Shown here piece by piece: positions 22,941 to 33,689 of a stretch of 64,000 nt of DNA. Under the pieces are notes generated by a model, which saw only the letters and a list, made by a program, of their open reading frames with translations, made no database searches and was not told the DNA's origin. The stretch covers positions 8,184,001-8,248,000 of the forward strand of contig BSYQ01000002.1 of the NCBI GenBank assembly GCA_030272585.1, given 5' to 3'. Each line of letters starts with the position of its first letter. Position 1 is the stretch's first letter. A program made the position numbers and the translations under genes. Source of the DNA: Bryopsis sp. KO-2023 (Eukaryota; Chlorophyta; Ulvophyceae; Bryopsidales; Bryopsidaceae).

Positions 22941-23473
22941 ACGACTCCTATCGCCAGCCGGCGTTGTTTTTTCCTTCGAACAGTCAAGAGGGACTCGCGG
23001 CGTGAAATCTTCGTGAAGGTTTTCCCACTAGAGTTCCAGGGACGCCACTCCTTTGCGTTCCAAAAAAAAGGAAAGCCACATCTCGGATACGCCGCAGGAA
23101 CACAAGGGTCCCCTGCATTGGTTTTGCTTCTCGAAAGTGAGCGCGAGCGACTACGAGGTTCTTTTTTTTCTAGAATTTTGTCAGGGCAAGGGCAACTGAA
23201 AACGAAAAAGCGCTTTTTGAGTGGCGCCGCTTTTGTCTCTGACGTGTTGAGAGTGTATCGCACCCCAAGAATATCGATCGGTCGCCGCAACTCTTTCATA
23301 GGGCGGCCCTCCCTTTTCTGTGGCTTTTCTCTGCGTTTCCAGACAGGTGCTGTCCAGCAACCTGAAAGTGACGTAACGCACAGTTTTGAAAGGAAAAAAA
23401 TACCCTGTCCAGAACTTTTTCTCTTCCATTTTGGCGTGTGAAGCTCGTTTCGTTGGTTGGCTTGGCTCCAGGC

Positions 23474-24616
23474 ATGGGCAATTTGGTCAGCAGCTTCTTG
23501 GGCGACTTGGTCAGCAGCACCTTGGGCAAACTGGTCAGCAGCATCTTGACCTCTTTGCAAGGGCCCGCCCCTTCCACGATGGAATGGGATTTACCAGAAG
23601 GGGTTCTGTGTCAGATCTTTGACCTTCTTCCAATCAAGCACTTGGGGCGGTGCTGCCTGGTGGCAAAAAGTTGGAGAGATTTGATCAGTGAGAACCATGA
23701 TCTCAAGTTGGAGAGAGCGTGGAGAACGGGTAAAATCACACCAAAGCTTTCCTTCTTTGGTCATCTAATCTACCGATTAACCAAAAACGGTGACATGATT
23801 GCAGTTCAGACAACGTCAATCCCTGGAATAGCCATCATGGATCTTAGAAATGATGACGTTTATTTTAGAGCTGGTGTGTTTTGCCGAGATATTTTGCGTT
23901 TCGTGGATGGAGTGTTATTTTCCGATGATAAAGAGTTGGGCGTTGTTCGAGGATGGGATGTTCCTGAAATAACGGAAAAACTATCGTTCCAAATCCCCGA
24001 AGAAGTACTCGATGTGGCGGATGTTGATGAACATATTGCTGTTTGTGGTTGGCATGGGTATCTTGGCTTGTGGAAGAAAGAAGATTGGACACCATCTCAA
24101 GTCCTTCAAATTGGGGATCAGAGAATAACATGTTTCACCTATTTCAAAGGTTTGTTCTATTTTGGACTTGGTGAAGGTGGAATATCCGTTTGGAGCTTGG
24201 AAAATTGTTCTTGCATAGCAAAACTTGAGGCGCATAAAAATTTCGTCGAGACTTTGGTAGTCAACGAAAGAGTTATAGCCAGTTGCTCAATTAGCATCGA
24301 TATGCCCTATGACTGCATATCGAGGGGTAGAAACTTGAAAGTCGTGGGACGAGAATGTGGGGAAGTTTTGCAAGAGATTCACTACGAGGGTAATCTTTCA
24401 CAAAGTTTTGGGATCGGTCATTCTAAGTTCGCATGCCAATCGTCAATGGACAGGATAAAGTTGTGGGACATTGATGAAGACCGTTACTTCCGCACTATCT
24501 ATATCCAGAAGTGGTACAGGGGCTCTTCTCTGATGGGCATCTTTTTGACGGTTGACAAGCTTACTGTAGTCGACAACCGGGGGGGAGTGCTGCAACTCGA
24601 TTTTGCATCAATCTAA
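23474..24616 (+). CDS. F-box/WD40-like protein with N-terminal repeat leader
   Basis: An open frame running to the TAA at 24616. The first in-frame ATG is at 23474 (380 residues); a GTG upstream is ignored. The leader contains three 8-residue repeats (NLVSSFLG, DLVSSTLG, KLVSSILT) before MEWDLPEGVLCQIFDLLPI, which aligns with the F-box start of the paralogues, so 23579 is an alternative start. The rest holds a degenerate beta-propeller with WD-like ends (VRGWDVPE, LGLWKKEDW, ISVWSLEN, IKLWDIDE). Starting MGNLVSS, the longer form fits an N-myristoylation consensus, which would tether it to membranes; that is inference. Likely an SCF substrate receptor. Most diverged member of the local family and the only one on the plus strand. 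Confidence 0.82.
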   Translation: MGNLVSSFLGDLVSSTLGKLVSSILTSLQGPAPSTMEWDLPEGVLCQIFDLLPIKHLGRCCLVAKSWRDLISENHDLKLERAWRTGKITPKLSFFGHLIYRLTKNGDMIAVQTTSIPGIAIMDLRNDDVYFRAGVFCRDILRFVDGVLFSDDKELGVVRGWDVPEITEKLSFQIPEEVLDVADVDEHIAVCGWHGYLGLWKKEDWTPSQVLQIGDQRITCFTYFKGLFYFGLGEGGISVWSLENCSCIAKLEAHKNFVETLVVNERVIASCSISIDMPYDCISRGRNLKVVGRECGEVLQEIHYEGNLSQSFGIGHSKFACQSSMDRIKLWDIDEDRYFRTIYIQKWYRGSSLMGIFLTVDKLTVVDNRGGVLQLDFASI

Positions 24617-26326
24617 AATTGAAAATGTGTTGAAACCTTTTTCATATTTTTTGGCCCCAAATTTTGAGCGACGACGCCTTGTTTTGGTTCCAAGCTTTTT
24701 ACTTATGGTGAAAGGGGAGCATTTTTTGGGGGGGTGAGTCACACTTATTTGTTAGACCTGAATTTCAAGACGGCTGGTCTTGATGAGTCACAGTTGTGTG
24801 AGTTGGTTGAGCTCGTGGGACCTTGGGCTCAACAGGAGTGTACTGAATTGGACTGGTCAGGAGTTGGAGGTACTGCTGTTTTGGTTGGTACTGTAAGGGC
24901 TTTAAAAAAACACCCCCCCCCCCCTTTTTCGAAATTAAAAGGGAATGTGACCCATTATTTTTTTTTTGATAATAAGAGCTAATCATCCCTTTTTATGAAC
25001 CCAGATCATTCGTTTTCGTCATATATTGTATATTGTATTATATATGTCCAATATTGTGTAATACAAGGTTTCCCCTGGTGCACTTCGCGAGAAAACCAGG
25101 TCCAACCCAATTTTCTTCAGTTCGATCGCAGTATGCTTCCTCGTTTGTTGTTTTTTCTAATGGGGGTAATATCTGTCACTCCAGCTTATTTTGGATAACA
25201 TGCAGGGCGGAGCAAACGTGTCAGAGAGAAGAGAATCTCCAAGCAAATTTGCAATTTTTTTTTTTTTTAAATCAAATCCATTATATCCTCTGTTTTTTTC
25301 TTCTGCCCTTGGAGGAAGAGTACACTATGTTGAGATGGTATTAACCATCTGAAGAATTGAGTAGGAAAAGAAGATCATATTTTTTTTATATTTGATTAAA
25401 GTTTTCCTCGTCAAATCACTCTTCCCCAAACGCCTGGGGCGTCGAGTCACTCTTCGGAAAAAAGGGTGGCGTCATCATAGACGCAACCAGGTTCTTAGGG
25501 ACCAGGTCCCCTTGAAAAGGTTTCTCCTCCACCACCAAAAGAGTCAGTGAGAATTTAAGAAATATCCTCTGGAAATCTATAACACCATGCGACAACCAAA
25601 AGAAATGGCTCCGCTCTTCGTGAAATTCTGATTGCTCCCATGGGCAGCATTCCTGCTCAACATTCTCTACCTGGCTGAAGTAACACTGAATCAAGCAAGA
25701 CACCAACCCCCGCACTTCCCTCATCGAAGAAGACGTCCTCACTATAAGGACCCATCCCTCAAATCGTTTCACTCCCACATGGTCAGTGCACTCAAAAGCC
25801 CTAGGAATCCGTCGTTTTGTCACAATCGCATTTTCCTGTTGTCCGTTTTGGGGCTGGCAAGCTGTCAGACAAACACGTTCACTAAACAAAAGAATTACAA
25901 GACATGCCAGACCAGAGCCTTAAGCATGAGGGGAATACAAAGAAAAAACCTTGACCAAGCACGTTGACGAGTTGCCTTCGAGTGTGGAGGAGGACGGATT
26001 GGGAGTATATAACCAGCAGTAGACCTGTCCAGGTCTTCGTACAGACCTTCTCCAGAGGTTGCACATGTGCTCTGGATGTACCTACAATGGGCAGGATTGT
26101 TTTTGCTTGGACAATTTTCAAGAAAACACGAAGCGCTAATGAGAAATTCAGGTTCCCACGAACAAATTACCGACATGATGATCTAACAGTAGCCTCCACC
26201 AAGGAAAATAATATGGGAAATACATGCCAATCTACTGTTATTTTTGACTCAACGCCAACTTGAGCACACGCCGTCGAGAGTAGCTCCTGCACCAGCTCAA
26301 AAAAGTTCGTCTACACTCAAGTTACA
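24617..26326. other. No recognisable gene
   Basis: The longest minus frame, 25416-25889 (157 residues), has no motif I know and no splice context. The region is AT-rich with homopolymer runs (C10 at 24914, T10 at 25256). Could hold exons of the gene whose 3' exons may lie at 26327-26779 only if that gene were on the other strand, so I leave it empty. Confidence 0.4.
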
Positions 26327-26779
26327 CTACAATCTACCCTTCTTCTTTTTGTTGACTTCGACTTTCACTGATTCAGCCCCCAAAGCCGTGATATGAGTAC
26401 GGAACAGGGCGCCCACGTGCTTGAGGGAAAGAAAATAAAGAAAGCCTAGATGGATGGAGAAGGTTTTATCTTGCCATCTGGACTTTTTCCGAGAGAAAAG
26501 CCACAGGCCGACACCATTCACCTGGACTAAACTCACGACCGGCTCTGCTTTCAATGAGGTCTAGAGTTGTACAATACTGAACATATGCTGGATTAAAAAA
26601 CTAGCTGAAACTGGTTACAAGAGGAGAAAGGTGATAGACTGTGACTCACAGTTGCACCTCTAACTAATCGTTGTTGCTCTAGCTTTGAAAAATTGTTTCC
26701 TCAATTTTCAACCTAGAAGGCTATTTGTTCTCAAGAGAACTAAAATCTGCCTTTTGGCCATAATCGTCAATGGGTCGGT
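26327..26779 (-). CDS. Possible ABC1/ADCK-like kinase exon and a terminal exon
   Basis: The 67-nt piece 26713-26779 (acceptor TGTTTCCAG, donor GTTGAA) reads DPLTIMAKRQILVLLRTNSL, resembling the RQMLLLLKTNDLLR block near the C-terminus of ABC1/ADCK atypical kinases. Further along the same strand, 26327-26419 reads like a last exon after acceptor CCCTCAAG, ending in a Lys-rich tail (VEVNKKKKGRL). I could not connect the two pieces in phase or find the kinase core upstream, where U2 copy 1 begins. May be a gene remnant. Confidence 0.25.
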
Positions 26780-27366
26780 CTGGAAACACAATAATACAAT
26801 AAGGATCAATGAGACCTCAAATAGAATGGTATCAAAACATAAAAGATTGACAAGTCGCTTTGATTGTTTGTCGATGGTGGATCCGTGTCAGACTCTGGAA
26901 AATTTTCCTACACCAATTGGTAAATGAAAAGAGGAGACCATGACGTTCTTGTCGGGAAAACTGTACATTTCTAGTTTAACATTCAAAAGGAAGATCTAAC
27001 AGTAATATCTATTGAACGACCCGAATTAGGCAATTCACCAAAAATTCCAAAAAACATCCAGTAAGCTCCACTAGTAACTTACTTAGAATTTAACTGGCGG
27101 TCTGGCGACAACATGACCATGATTTTTAGGCCTTCTCCAAACATTGCAACATCAATTGTCAAACATCACCCTAATCTGATATGGATCACACCAACTGCCT
27201 TTGTTTTCATGTGCACCACAAGGTGTAGGTTAAAAATCTATCATAAAAATTGTAAGAGAAAGTCCTTTCTTAACTTGCAAAACATCCAAAAAATATCCCT
27301 TTCTGATACAAGACTCAGAATCCGAACATATCTATACAAAAAATGGGCCTTCCGAGCAAGCAGTTT

Positions 27367-27407
27367 CAGCGTCTCAGGAGTCGAACCCGCACAAAACCAT
27401 AACACTG
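27367..27407 (-). other. T-arm-like hairpin 3' of U2 copy 1
   Basis: On the minus strand, starting 12 bases after the U2 end, CAGTGT pairs with ACGCTG around an inner T-arm-like piece containing the B-box GGTTCGACTCC. The second U2 copy has the same hairpin with one stem pair changed from G-T to G-C, so pairing is kept. Confidence 0.5.
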
Positions 27408-27419
27408 CAAGTCTGTCAT

Positions 27420-27609
27420 GGGTGCACGATCACAGTGGCAGTGTAAGACCACGACCATGCCGTGCAGAGCAGATGCAAGCATCTGTTACCCCCGCATCCC
27501 ATGAAAAATCGGCTTAATCGTCAAAAGGGGTCGAATAGACCCCATACCAGCGATTAAACTGATAAGAACAGATACTACACTTGATCTTAGCCAAAAGGCC
27601 GAGAAAGGT
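27420..27609 (-). ncRNA. U2: U2 spliceosomal RNA, copy 1
   Basis: The minus strand starts ACCTTTCTCGGCC and contains the near-invariant U2 core: TTTTGGCTAAGATCAAGTG and the branch-point recognition element GTAGTA, then TTCTTATCAGTTTAA. An Sm-like GATTTTTCATGG follows a stem-loop, and 3' stem-loops end near GATCGTGCACCC. The length of 190 nt fits U2. U2 pairs with the intron branch site in the spliceosome, consistent with the GT-AG introns in this window. It is nearly identical to copy 2 (I found one difference, in the run after the Sm site). The conserved 5' flank may hold the snRNA promoter, but I could not pick a PSE with confidence. Confidence 0.95.
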
Positions 27610-27849
27610 ATGAAATTGAGGGGAAAGCCAACTGCATTGGTAGCAGGAAACTCCTGCCCTCCTCCGTTTTCGCTTTTTTTTTTAAAGCGCTTGAGAACGA
27701 TTGAGATGGGCCTTGCAAACGCCTGTTCCTATGCACGAGGTTCGGTGTTTCCAAGGACGTCTGGAGGGGGGTGTTCAGAACGCTGTTCAGTCTTAGGGCG
27801 TAATCATGATTTGATTTGTTCAGTCTTAGGGTGTGTTCTTTGGTAACGA

Positions 27850-28380
27850 TACATCAGTTTGACGAGGTGTCCCACCACGCCATCTGGAAGTCGACCCAAA
27901 CCGAGCATCGGCTTGGGTGATCCTGGAAATTTTCATGACTTTGACACAACGTTCCACTCTGTGCGTTTCCCTCTCACTTATCAGAATGTGCTGGAGCCTT
28001 ACAGAACTGACATTTGGTTTTGTTGTGTGTGCTTGAACTCCGCCCCAATATCTGGAAACGACTTGTTCTAATTCGAAATTGTAGAGTGTCGAGCAGGGTA
28101 GCGCCTGGTTACAACCCAAGCGGGGACTGTTGAGCGTGGATCAAAGATGTCTGTCCCTGGTTCTGTGCTGAGCGTTGATGGTGGATTCTTTCCAAGGTGT
28201 GGGTCTGTTCTGGCGCCTTCTGTGAGGAGTCGGTGGTGGGGTAGATGAGGTGCTGGCCAATGTGCCAGGCAGGGAACCGAGCAGCGATCACTGGCCGCCT
28301 GCCTTGGTGGGGGGACAATGCACCAGAGCTGAGCACAGGATTCACCAGCGACAGACAGCCAGAGGGACCGCTCAATTGGT
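27850..28380 (-). repeat. Dispersed repeat family C, copy 3 (inverted)
   Basis: Inverted copy of the family at 2330 and 5735, followed by a tRNA-Leu-like head at 28497-28602. Its distal part is shared with the U2 duplicated block. Confidence 0.75.
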
Positions 28381-28496
28381 TTTTTTTTTTTCCACCACTT
28401 TTGGAATCATTGTGCGCCTCGTTTGCTACTTGTTTTTCACCGATACTTCATTTATGTTCACAATCAAAAGACAAATTTGTTCGAGAATTTTTCGTG

Positions 28497-28602
28497 GTAC
28501 AAGTAGCCGAGTGATTGATTGAAGTAGCCGAGTGGTCCAAGGCGTCAGACTTAAGACTTGATGGAGCTAGTCTCCGCGTGGGCTCGAACCCCACCTTGTG
28601 CA
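28497..28602 (+). tRNA. tRNA-Leu (TAA) pseudogene with internal duplication
   Basis: The acceptor GTACAAG/CTTGTGC, anticodon loop CTTAAGA (TAA), variable arm and T-stem GTGGG/CCCAC are present. However, AAGTAGCCGAGTG occurs twice with ATTGATTG between, a short tandem duplication that doubles the start of the D-arm and makes the gene about 20 nt too long. The T-loop has CTCGAAC in place of TTCGAAC. Likely non-functional. Confidence 0.65.
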
Positions 28603-28689
28603 AGGATACTTTACATCCATCAGCCTTTTCCTCAATCAAATTGAAATATCTGACCGGTTACCTCCCTTTGTAGTAAACACATTTCTTTT

Positions 28690-29220
28690 TTTTTTTCAAC
28701 AGAAAGCCTCCAATATGTGTATAGGTTTCTTCACTTTAATCATTTTTGGTTTTTGTTTGCTTGTTTTGGGGGTGAAGTCTTGCTGTCCTTTAGATATAAC
28801 CTCACCATGGTGGTATTTTGCTACCCCAAGGAGTCTATTCACAGAGAGTTAGATTGGGGTGAATGTGTGATTTTTGGGTTTTCTTGGGGGGGGCGTGAGG
28901 TGGGAACTAAACCTGTCTTATCAGAAATCTGTGAGCCGGGCTCTGTCAAGGGGTATATATATATTTTTGGGTGTTTTTTGACAGCTGTGGTGGCCCACCA
29001 CTGGTGGGAGTTGTTTAAGAGGCTTTTTTGAGAACTGATTTGAGCTTCTGATGGTGGACGATGAGTGATTTTTAGAGTGTAGTGTATAGTTCCTCTTACT
29101 TCCTTTTGAGATTTCGACGGATGTTGTATTGTGAATGGGTTGCAAAATTTGGGAGGGGAAAAACGAGGGACCAATGGGTTAGTCACAGAAGGGAAAAAAT
29201 AAATCGAAGGTTTTTTTATT
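28690..29220 (+). repeat. Dispersed repeat family B, copy (diverged)
   Basis: Shares the CTCACCATGGTGG region and the GTGTAGTGTAT...GCAAAATTTGGG end with 18090-18640. The start (GGTTTTTGTTTGCTTGTTTT) recurs at 53141-53165 directly before the chromovirus. Confidence 0.6.
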
Positions 29221-29367
29221 TCTTACTTTTTTCCCTTCTGTGACGAGGAAAACAGTGGGGGGTGTGTTGGCTCAGAATATAGAACTGCGAAAAAGAAATG
29301 TGGAGAGTTCATTCCCTGAAACAGAAAATTGAAAATTTGAAAAAAAATAATCGTTATCATGGGAGAG

Positions 29368-31480
29368 TTTAGGTATAACTGTCTGAAGCAGAACGCCAAA
29401 CGTGGAAGCAACCGATTTCAACCAGCTTTTTTTGTCCTAAACCTTTTCGAGGTTCTTACCAACTTACACAGTTACCCCCCTGTCCACGACCGCATTTACT
29501 GCGACAGTTGAAGAGCACATAATTGATTTTTTTTATCTTGCTGAAGGAAACAGAGAGGGTGCCGCAGTCCGCCCACGGTTCAGTAAAAACAGGATGAATG
29601 CTACACTGGGACATTTCAAAGTCTCTTGTCGTGGGGCAAAGTTTCCAAAAAAACATGGATTGTCCAGAACCCGTTTGTGACATGTAACTGCAAAGCGTTT
29701 CACCAGAACGTGTAGTGATCGAATCGAGAATTTACTCCTATTTGCTTCAATGTAAAATATTGTGACATCATGTGACATCTTGTCTCAGTGGAAAAGATAT
29801 TCTCTTTTTTCTCGTAGGTGAATTCGAAAGAGGTTTTCTATTATCGAGGGTCTTGTTTTTTTCTGCGTCCTCCCGGATCGTGGAAAAAAACGAGCAGTGA
29901 GGCCCACAATTTCACGTCGTCGAGTTTCCTCCTTCTTTGCATTCTTTATTTAAGAGACAATATGCAAGGGCAAAATGCGCGGCATTCGTGAGAGTGATCG
30001 ACTCTAGGTGATGAGTCAATGGGTTGGCTGGTACTGTTAAGTGTGTTGGGTATCCGACTGATTAAGACGAAACTCAATCACTCTGGAGGCAGGGCATGAG
30101 TGACAAAACTGTTGCAAAGGTTTGAAACAACAATACATTTTCTTAAAAAACAATATTCATAAACTTATGACTTGCGCTGAATATTTAGGATGGAAATAGC
30201 CCAACTACTTGTGTCTTCTCAAATCATAAAGCCTTGAAATATATATAAAAGAAATTAATCACACGCTATAATTGGTCGATGGAGAAGAAGGTAAGAGAAA
30301 TTCAAAACAACGCTTCTCTTTAGAGTTGTACCTCACAATCAATTAACACATTATAGAAGAAAATTGGCTCCACCAAGATAATGCTCATAACCCCTTGGAA
30401 AAATCCCACTCCCTAATCTCCCAATTTCCACGAACGGCCACCAACTTTTCATCATCGACCCATAACACATGCATCCTTTGCCGGACATCATCCTGGTTTC
30501 GATTGTGCGAGCAATCAAAACTCCTCACACACTCACCCTTCGTTGCATCCCAAATTTTTATTGTTTTATCATAGGATCCCGTGAACATTCGACCTCCTTT
30601 AACAAAGACGGAGGTCACGTATCTTTTGTGACCTCGAAAGGTTTGCATGTGTTGACCGCTCTCAAATTCCCACGAGCGAATATTACCATCAAACGCTCCA
30701 CAAAAGATCAATCCATCGGAAACACTCAGGGAGCATACTCCCCATTTTTGCCCACAAATCACTCGGAGGCAAACATTGTCATCTAAGTTCCATATTCGGA
30801 TACTCCCATCCCCCGACCCACTGATCAAAAGATTGTCTGATTGGGGAAAGAGACAAGTCACATCACCCTCATGACCTTGAAGGGATCCTTTTAACCCCCA
30901 TACCCCTTTTTTCCAAATTCGAAGATCCCCACCTTTGCCCCCAATGGCCACGTTGTCGCCAAGGTCCGCAATCGATAAGATAGCGGAATCAAGAATTGGG
31001 GCACAAAAAAGCTTTTTCCATGTGAATATCTCCCATCCACACAAATTACCTAAGAGATCCCCGGTCACAAGTATCCCATCCATAAAAGAGAGACTGAACA
31101 CGGAGCCAATCTCCTCGCAATCAAAAACAAATTCTTTTCGCTGGAAGTCGAACACCGTGAACCTTTTATAACCACCCAAGGCAATGAGATCTTCCATCTT
31201 GGAACAACAAAATATGAAAAACTCTTTTTTTCCCTTGTGGATAAGAGGCTCTATTGGTTCATGCAACCACGCACGCTCCAAGTCGATTTTCCTTTTTAAG
31301 GACGATTCCCTTTTTATAGCTTCTTGCCAATGTGGCGCTACACAAGAGCATCTGGCAAGCGAGGTAACAGGAAGCCTTCGAAGAATCTCGATCAGGATCT
31401 CCCTGGGCAAGTCCCATTCGATCCGGATGTGGTCGCTCATGGTAGCGCCCTCCCTTCAATTCGAAGAAACGATCAACCAA
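29368..31480 (-). repeat. Segmental duplication, copy 2 (contains F-box/WD40 gene)
   Basis: Direct copy of 7245-9120, including the non-coding 3' flank. About 270 bp present here (29915-30210) is absent from copy 1. Confidence 0.85.
30385..31440 (-). CDS. F-box/WD40 repeat protein
   Basis: Intronless frame of 351 residues from ATG 31440. The F-box is at about residues 8-50 (IEWDLPREILIEILRRLP...LARCSCVAPHW) and WD40 blades run to the end (SGSGDGSIRIWN, TGSYDKTIKIWD). It aligns along its whole length with the protein at 7998-9077 and is its segmental-duplication partner; the main difference is a shorter acidic stretch in the first blade and a changed C-terminal loop. Predicted role: SCF ubiquitin-ligase substrate receptor, inferred from domains. 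Confidence 0.88.
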   Translation of the reverse strand: MSDHIRIEWDLPREILIEILRRLPVTSLARCSCVAPHWQEAIKRESSLKRKIDLERAWLHEPIEPLIHKGKKEFFIFCCSKMEDLIALGGYKRFTVFDFQRKEFVFDCEEIGSVFSLSFMDGILVTGDLLGNLCGWEIFTWKKLFCAPILDSAILSIADLGDNVAIGGKGGDLRIWKKGVWGLKGSLQGHEGDVTCLFPQSDNLLISGSGDGSIRIWNLDDNVCLRVICGQKWGVCSLSVSDGLIFCGAFDGNIRSWEFESGQHMQTFRGHKRYVTSVFVKGGRMFTGSYDKTIKIWDATKGECVRSFDCSHNRNQDDVRQRMHVLWVDDEKLVAVRGNWEIREWDFSKGL

Positions 31481-33191
31481 TCAGTCCTTGCAATGACACG
31501 GAGCTGTGCGCTCTCAAAAAAACCATGCTCTTCCTCGATTCACAGTATCACGTGATCAAACAGCCCCAAAGCGAGACTTTTATCAACTCGCCGAGCGCGC
31601 AGTTTTTTCATACGGAAAAGAGCGAAGATAGGGACGCCACCCCGACATCCCCTCATTGGGGGCCAAGAAAAACACTGTTCCGGAAACATAACGAGGAAAA
31701 CGAATAGACAGTGAGCAAAAAAAGCGAGAACAGGACTCTGCTCGAGCCTCCCCAAGATCACCCCCCCACCGCAGAGACAAAACCGACAGTCTCAGTCAGC
31801 CCCTTTTTAGTCGTTTTTTTTCTTGATATAGCTCAAAAAAGCGAAGCAAAAACTTGGCGCCGAGCGAACTCACCTCTGTGCGAGTGGCCGAAATCAAAAG
31901 CGTTTCAGGCAGAGGGACTTCGAGAGAAAAAATAACGGTCGTCCGACAAAGTTGTTCGTGAGGTGGGATCGCATCTCTTTTCAACTGCGATTGTGTCGGA
32001 GTTAATGATCTGGCGAGTTGACAGGATGTCCAGGTCAAACTTTTCTGCAGTGAGGGGTAGAGTGGAAGAGTGGAAGAGTGACGGCCATTTTTTCGGGGCG
32101 ACCCCCCCTTTCTTGGAAATTGCCTTTGGATTTGTGTGAAAGGCGTCGAGAGGAAGCACTATAGATCGGCCTGGTATCGTCTTATCTAATTCTGCCATTC
32201 TGGGTCTTCATGGAATGATGGCATTCCGAATTCAGAAGCCTTTCAATGGGGATTGTGAATTTGTTTTGTACAGGAGTCGACATGTTTCGTACATGGGGAG
32301 AAGCTGCACTTCACCAGATTCCAACTTCCCAGCAGCTGGAATTCCAGCTGCTGGAATCCTCAGGGTTTGGATTGTTGTTGTTATGTTTGGGCATACCTTT
32401 GCATTCATGGCGAACCGTGTGTGTGTTTTTTGTTTCGCATAGGTACTCTGGACCCCGATCATAGAGTCCTAAATTCTGCTTCTGCTTGTCGGTGTCAACT
32501 CGGCATGATGCTGCTTCAGAGAACAGTTCCAATTTCAAAAGGAAGGGAGAGGTTGCCTGGATTGCAAAAAATGGTAGGGAGATGTGTCCCCACCTGCGTT
32601 TAAGTTGAGATGCCTGAATCGGCTTCTATTTACTTTGTTGCCGCAGTCAATAGTTCACAATCCAGAGACGGGCATGGTAGGAAAAATCGGTTTTGGCAGA
32701 AAACGGCATCCCAAAACGAGGAGTCGTCTAAAGGGTGGGCTATCATTGGTGGTCTGCTTTCATATTGTTACAGCTCTTGGGTTTGTTTGCGCAAATGGGG
32801 GGCGAGAATGTCGAGTCGTTTTTGAGGTGTGGAAGAGGAACAAAGTCTACAGAATCTGGGGCAGTCAGCTTCGTGAATGACCCTTTGCTGTGAATTCGGT
32901 TAACTTCCATTGATTCACATACACATCTGGGGAAAAAAAACAGAAAGAAAGCTAAACTGAAAACACTAAGAAACAAATGTTACCTGGGCAGCACAAGGAA
33001 AGAATTCTGATTCTTTCTGTCACCCCCCCCCCCCCAAGTGGGGAATGTTACCTGAAAAGAAAGGGAAAGCCCTCCCCCTATGAGGTAGTCGAATCGAGGT
33101 GGGAAGTGACGATGGGATTACCTTGCGTAATCCGTCGTATTTTGCACCAGGGCTGTCCTGCGTTCGATTGTCGTGTGTTCAAAAATGAAAG
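31481..33191. other. No recognisable gene
   Basis: Flank of the duplicated F-box gene, then unique DNA. An 18-bp perfect palindrome CAGCTGGAATTCCAGCTG lies at about 32333-32350. Open frames are short and without motifs. Confidence 0.45.
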
Positions 33192-33270
33192 TGTGGAGAG
33201 GAGGAATCGAACCCCCACGGATACCCTAGGTCAGCGACGATCTAATACTAGATCCGGTCAGAGTTCGGAA
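33192..33270 (-). tRNA. tRNA-like relic related to 19936
   Basis: The minus strand has B-box GGTTCGATTCC, acceptor-like TCTCCAC and the shared TCTGACCGG and GATCGTCGC pieces; GATCTA/TAGATC forms a D-like hairpin. There is no matching 5' acceptor, so this is a truncated relative of the locus at 19936. Confidence 0.35.
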
Positions 33271-33389
33271 CCAAATCCATGTACTCAAGGTAGTATGGAA
33301 CCTCCACGTTCATTTTGACAACCAACTCCATATGTACCCTGCTTCACACATTTCTCTCAGCTAAAAAGCGAAAGAAGAAACCATGTGTC

Positions 33390-33680
33390 GAGTGTAACGC
33401 CTTGGGCCACTCGGCCACTTCTGCCCTCCCAAATTTGTCTTTTGGTCGTGATTCCAAATGGGTTGGTGGCGCAACGTTTAGTACCCCCGCAACCAAAACA
33501 ATCGAGCGGTCCCTCTGCCTGTCTGCCATTGGTGAATCCTGTGCTTCGCTCCGGTGCATTGTCCTGCCACCTAGGTAGGTGGCCAGTGATCGCTGCTTGG
33601 TTCCCCGCCTGGCGCTTTTCCTAGCACTTCATCTATCCCACCACCAACTCTTCAGGGCGCCAGAACAGACCCACCCATTT
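33390..33680 (+). repeat. Dispersed repeat family C, copy 4, with truncated tRNA-Leu head
   Basis: Begins with the 5' third of the tRNA-Leu-like head on the minus strand (GGCAGAAGTGGCCGAGTGG at about 33410-33428) and continues with a shortened repeat C body. Confidence 0.65.
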
Positions 33681-33689
33681 ACCGGCCGA

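Larger units (their letters stand above)
27225..28040 (-). repeat. U2-containing duplicated block, copy 1
   Basis: Matches 52222-53052 in the same orientation over about 800 bp, including U2, its 3' hairpin, its 5' flank and part of repeat C. Confidence 0.85.

Noticed and set aside
22925..23560. 211-residue minus frame opposite the F-box leader
   Set aside because: Repeated AADQxAQ pattern is the complement of the LVSS-LG leader repeats; the plus strand carries the F-box gene.
25416..25889. 157-residue minus frame
   Set aside because: No domain, no splice context, composition like neighbouring non-coding DNA.
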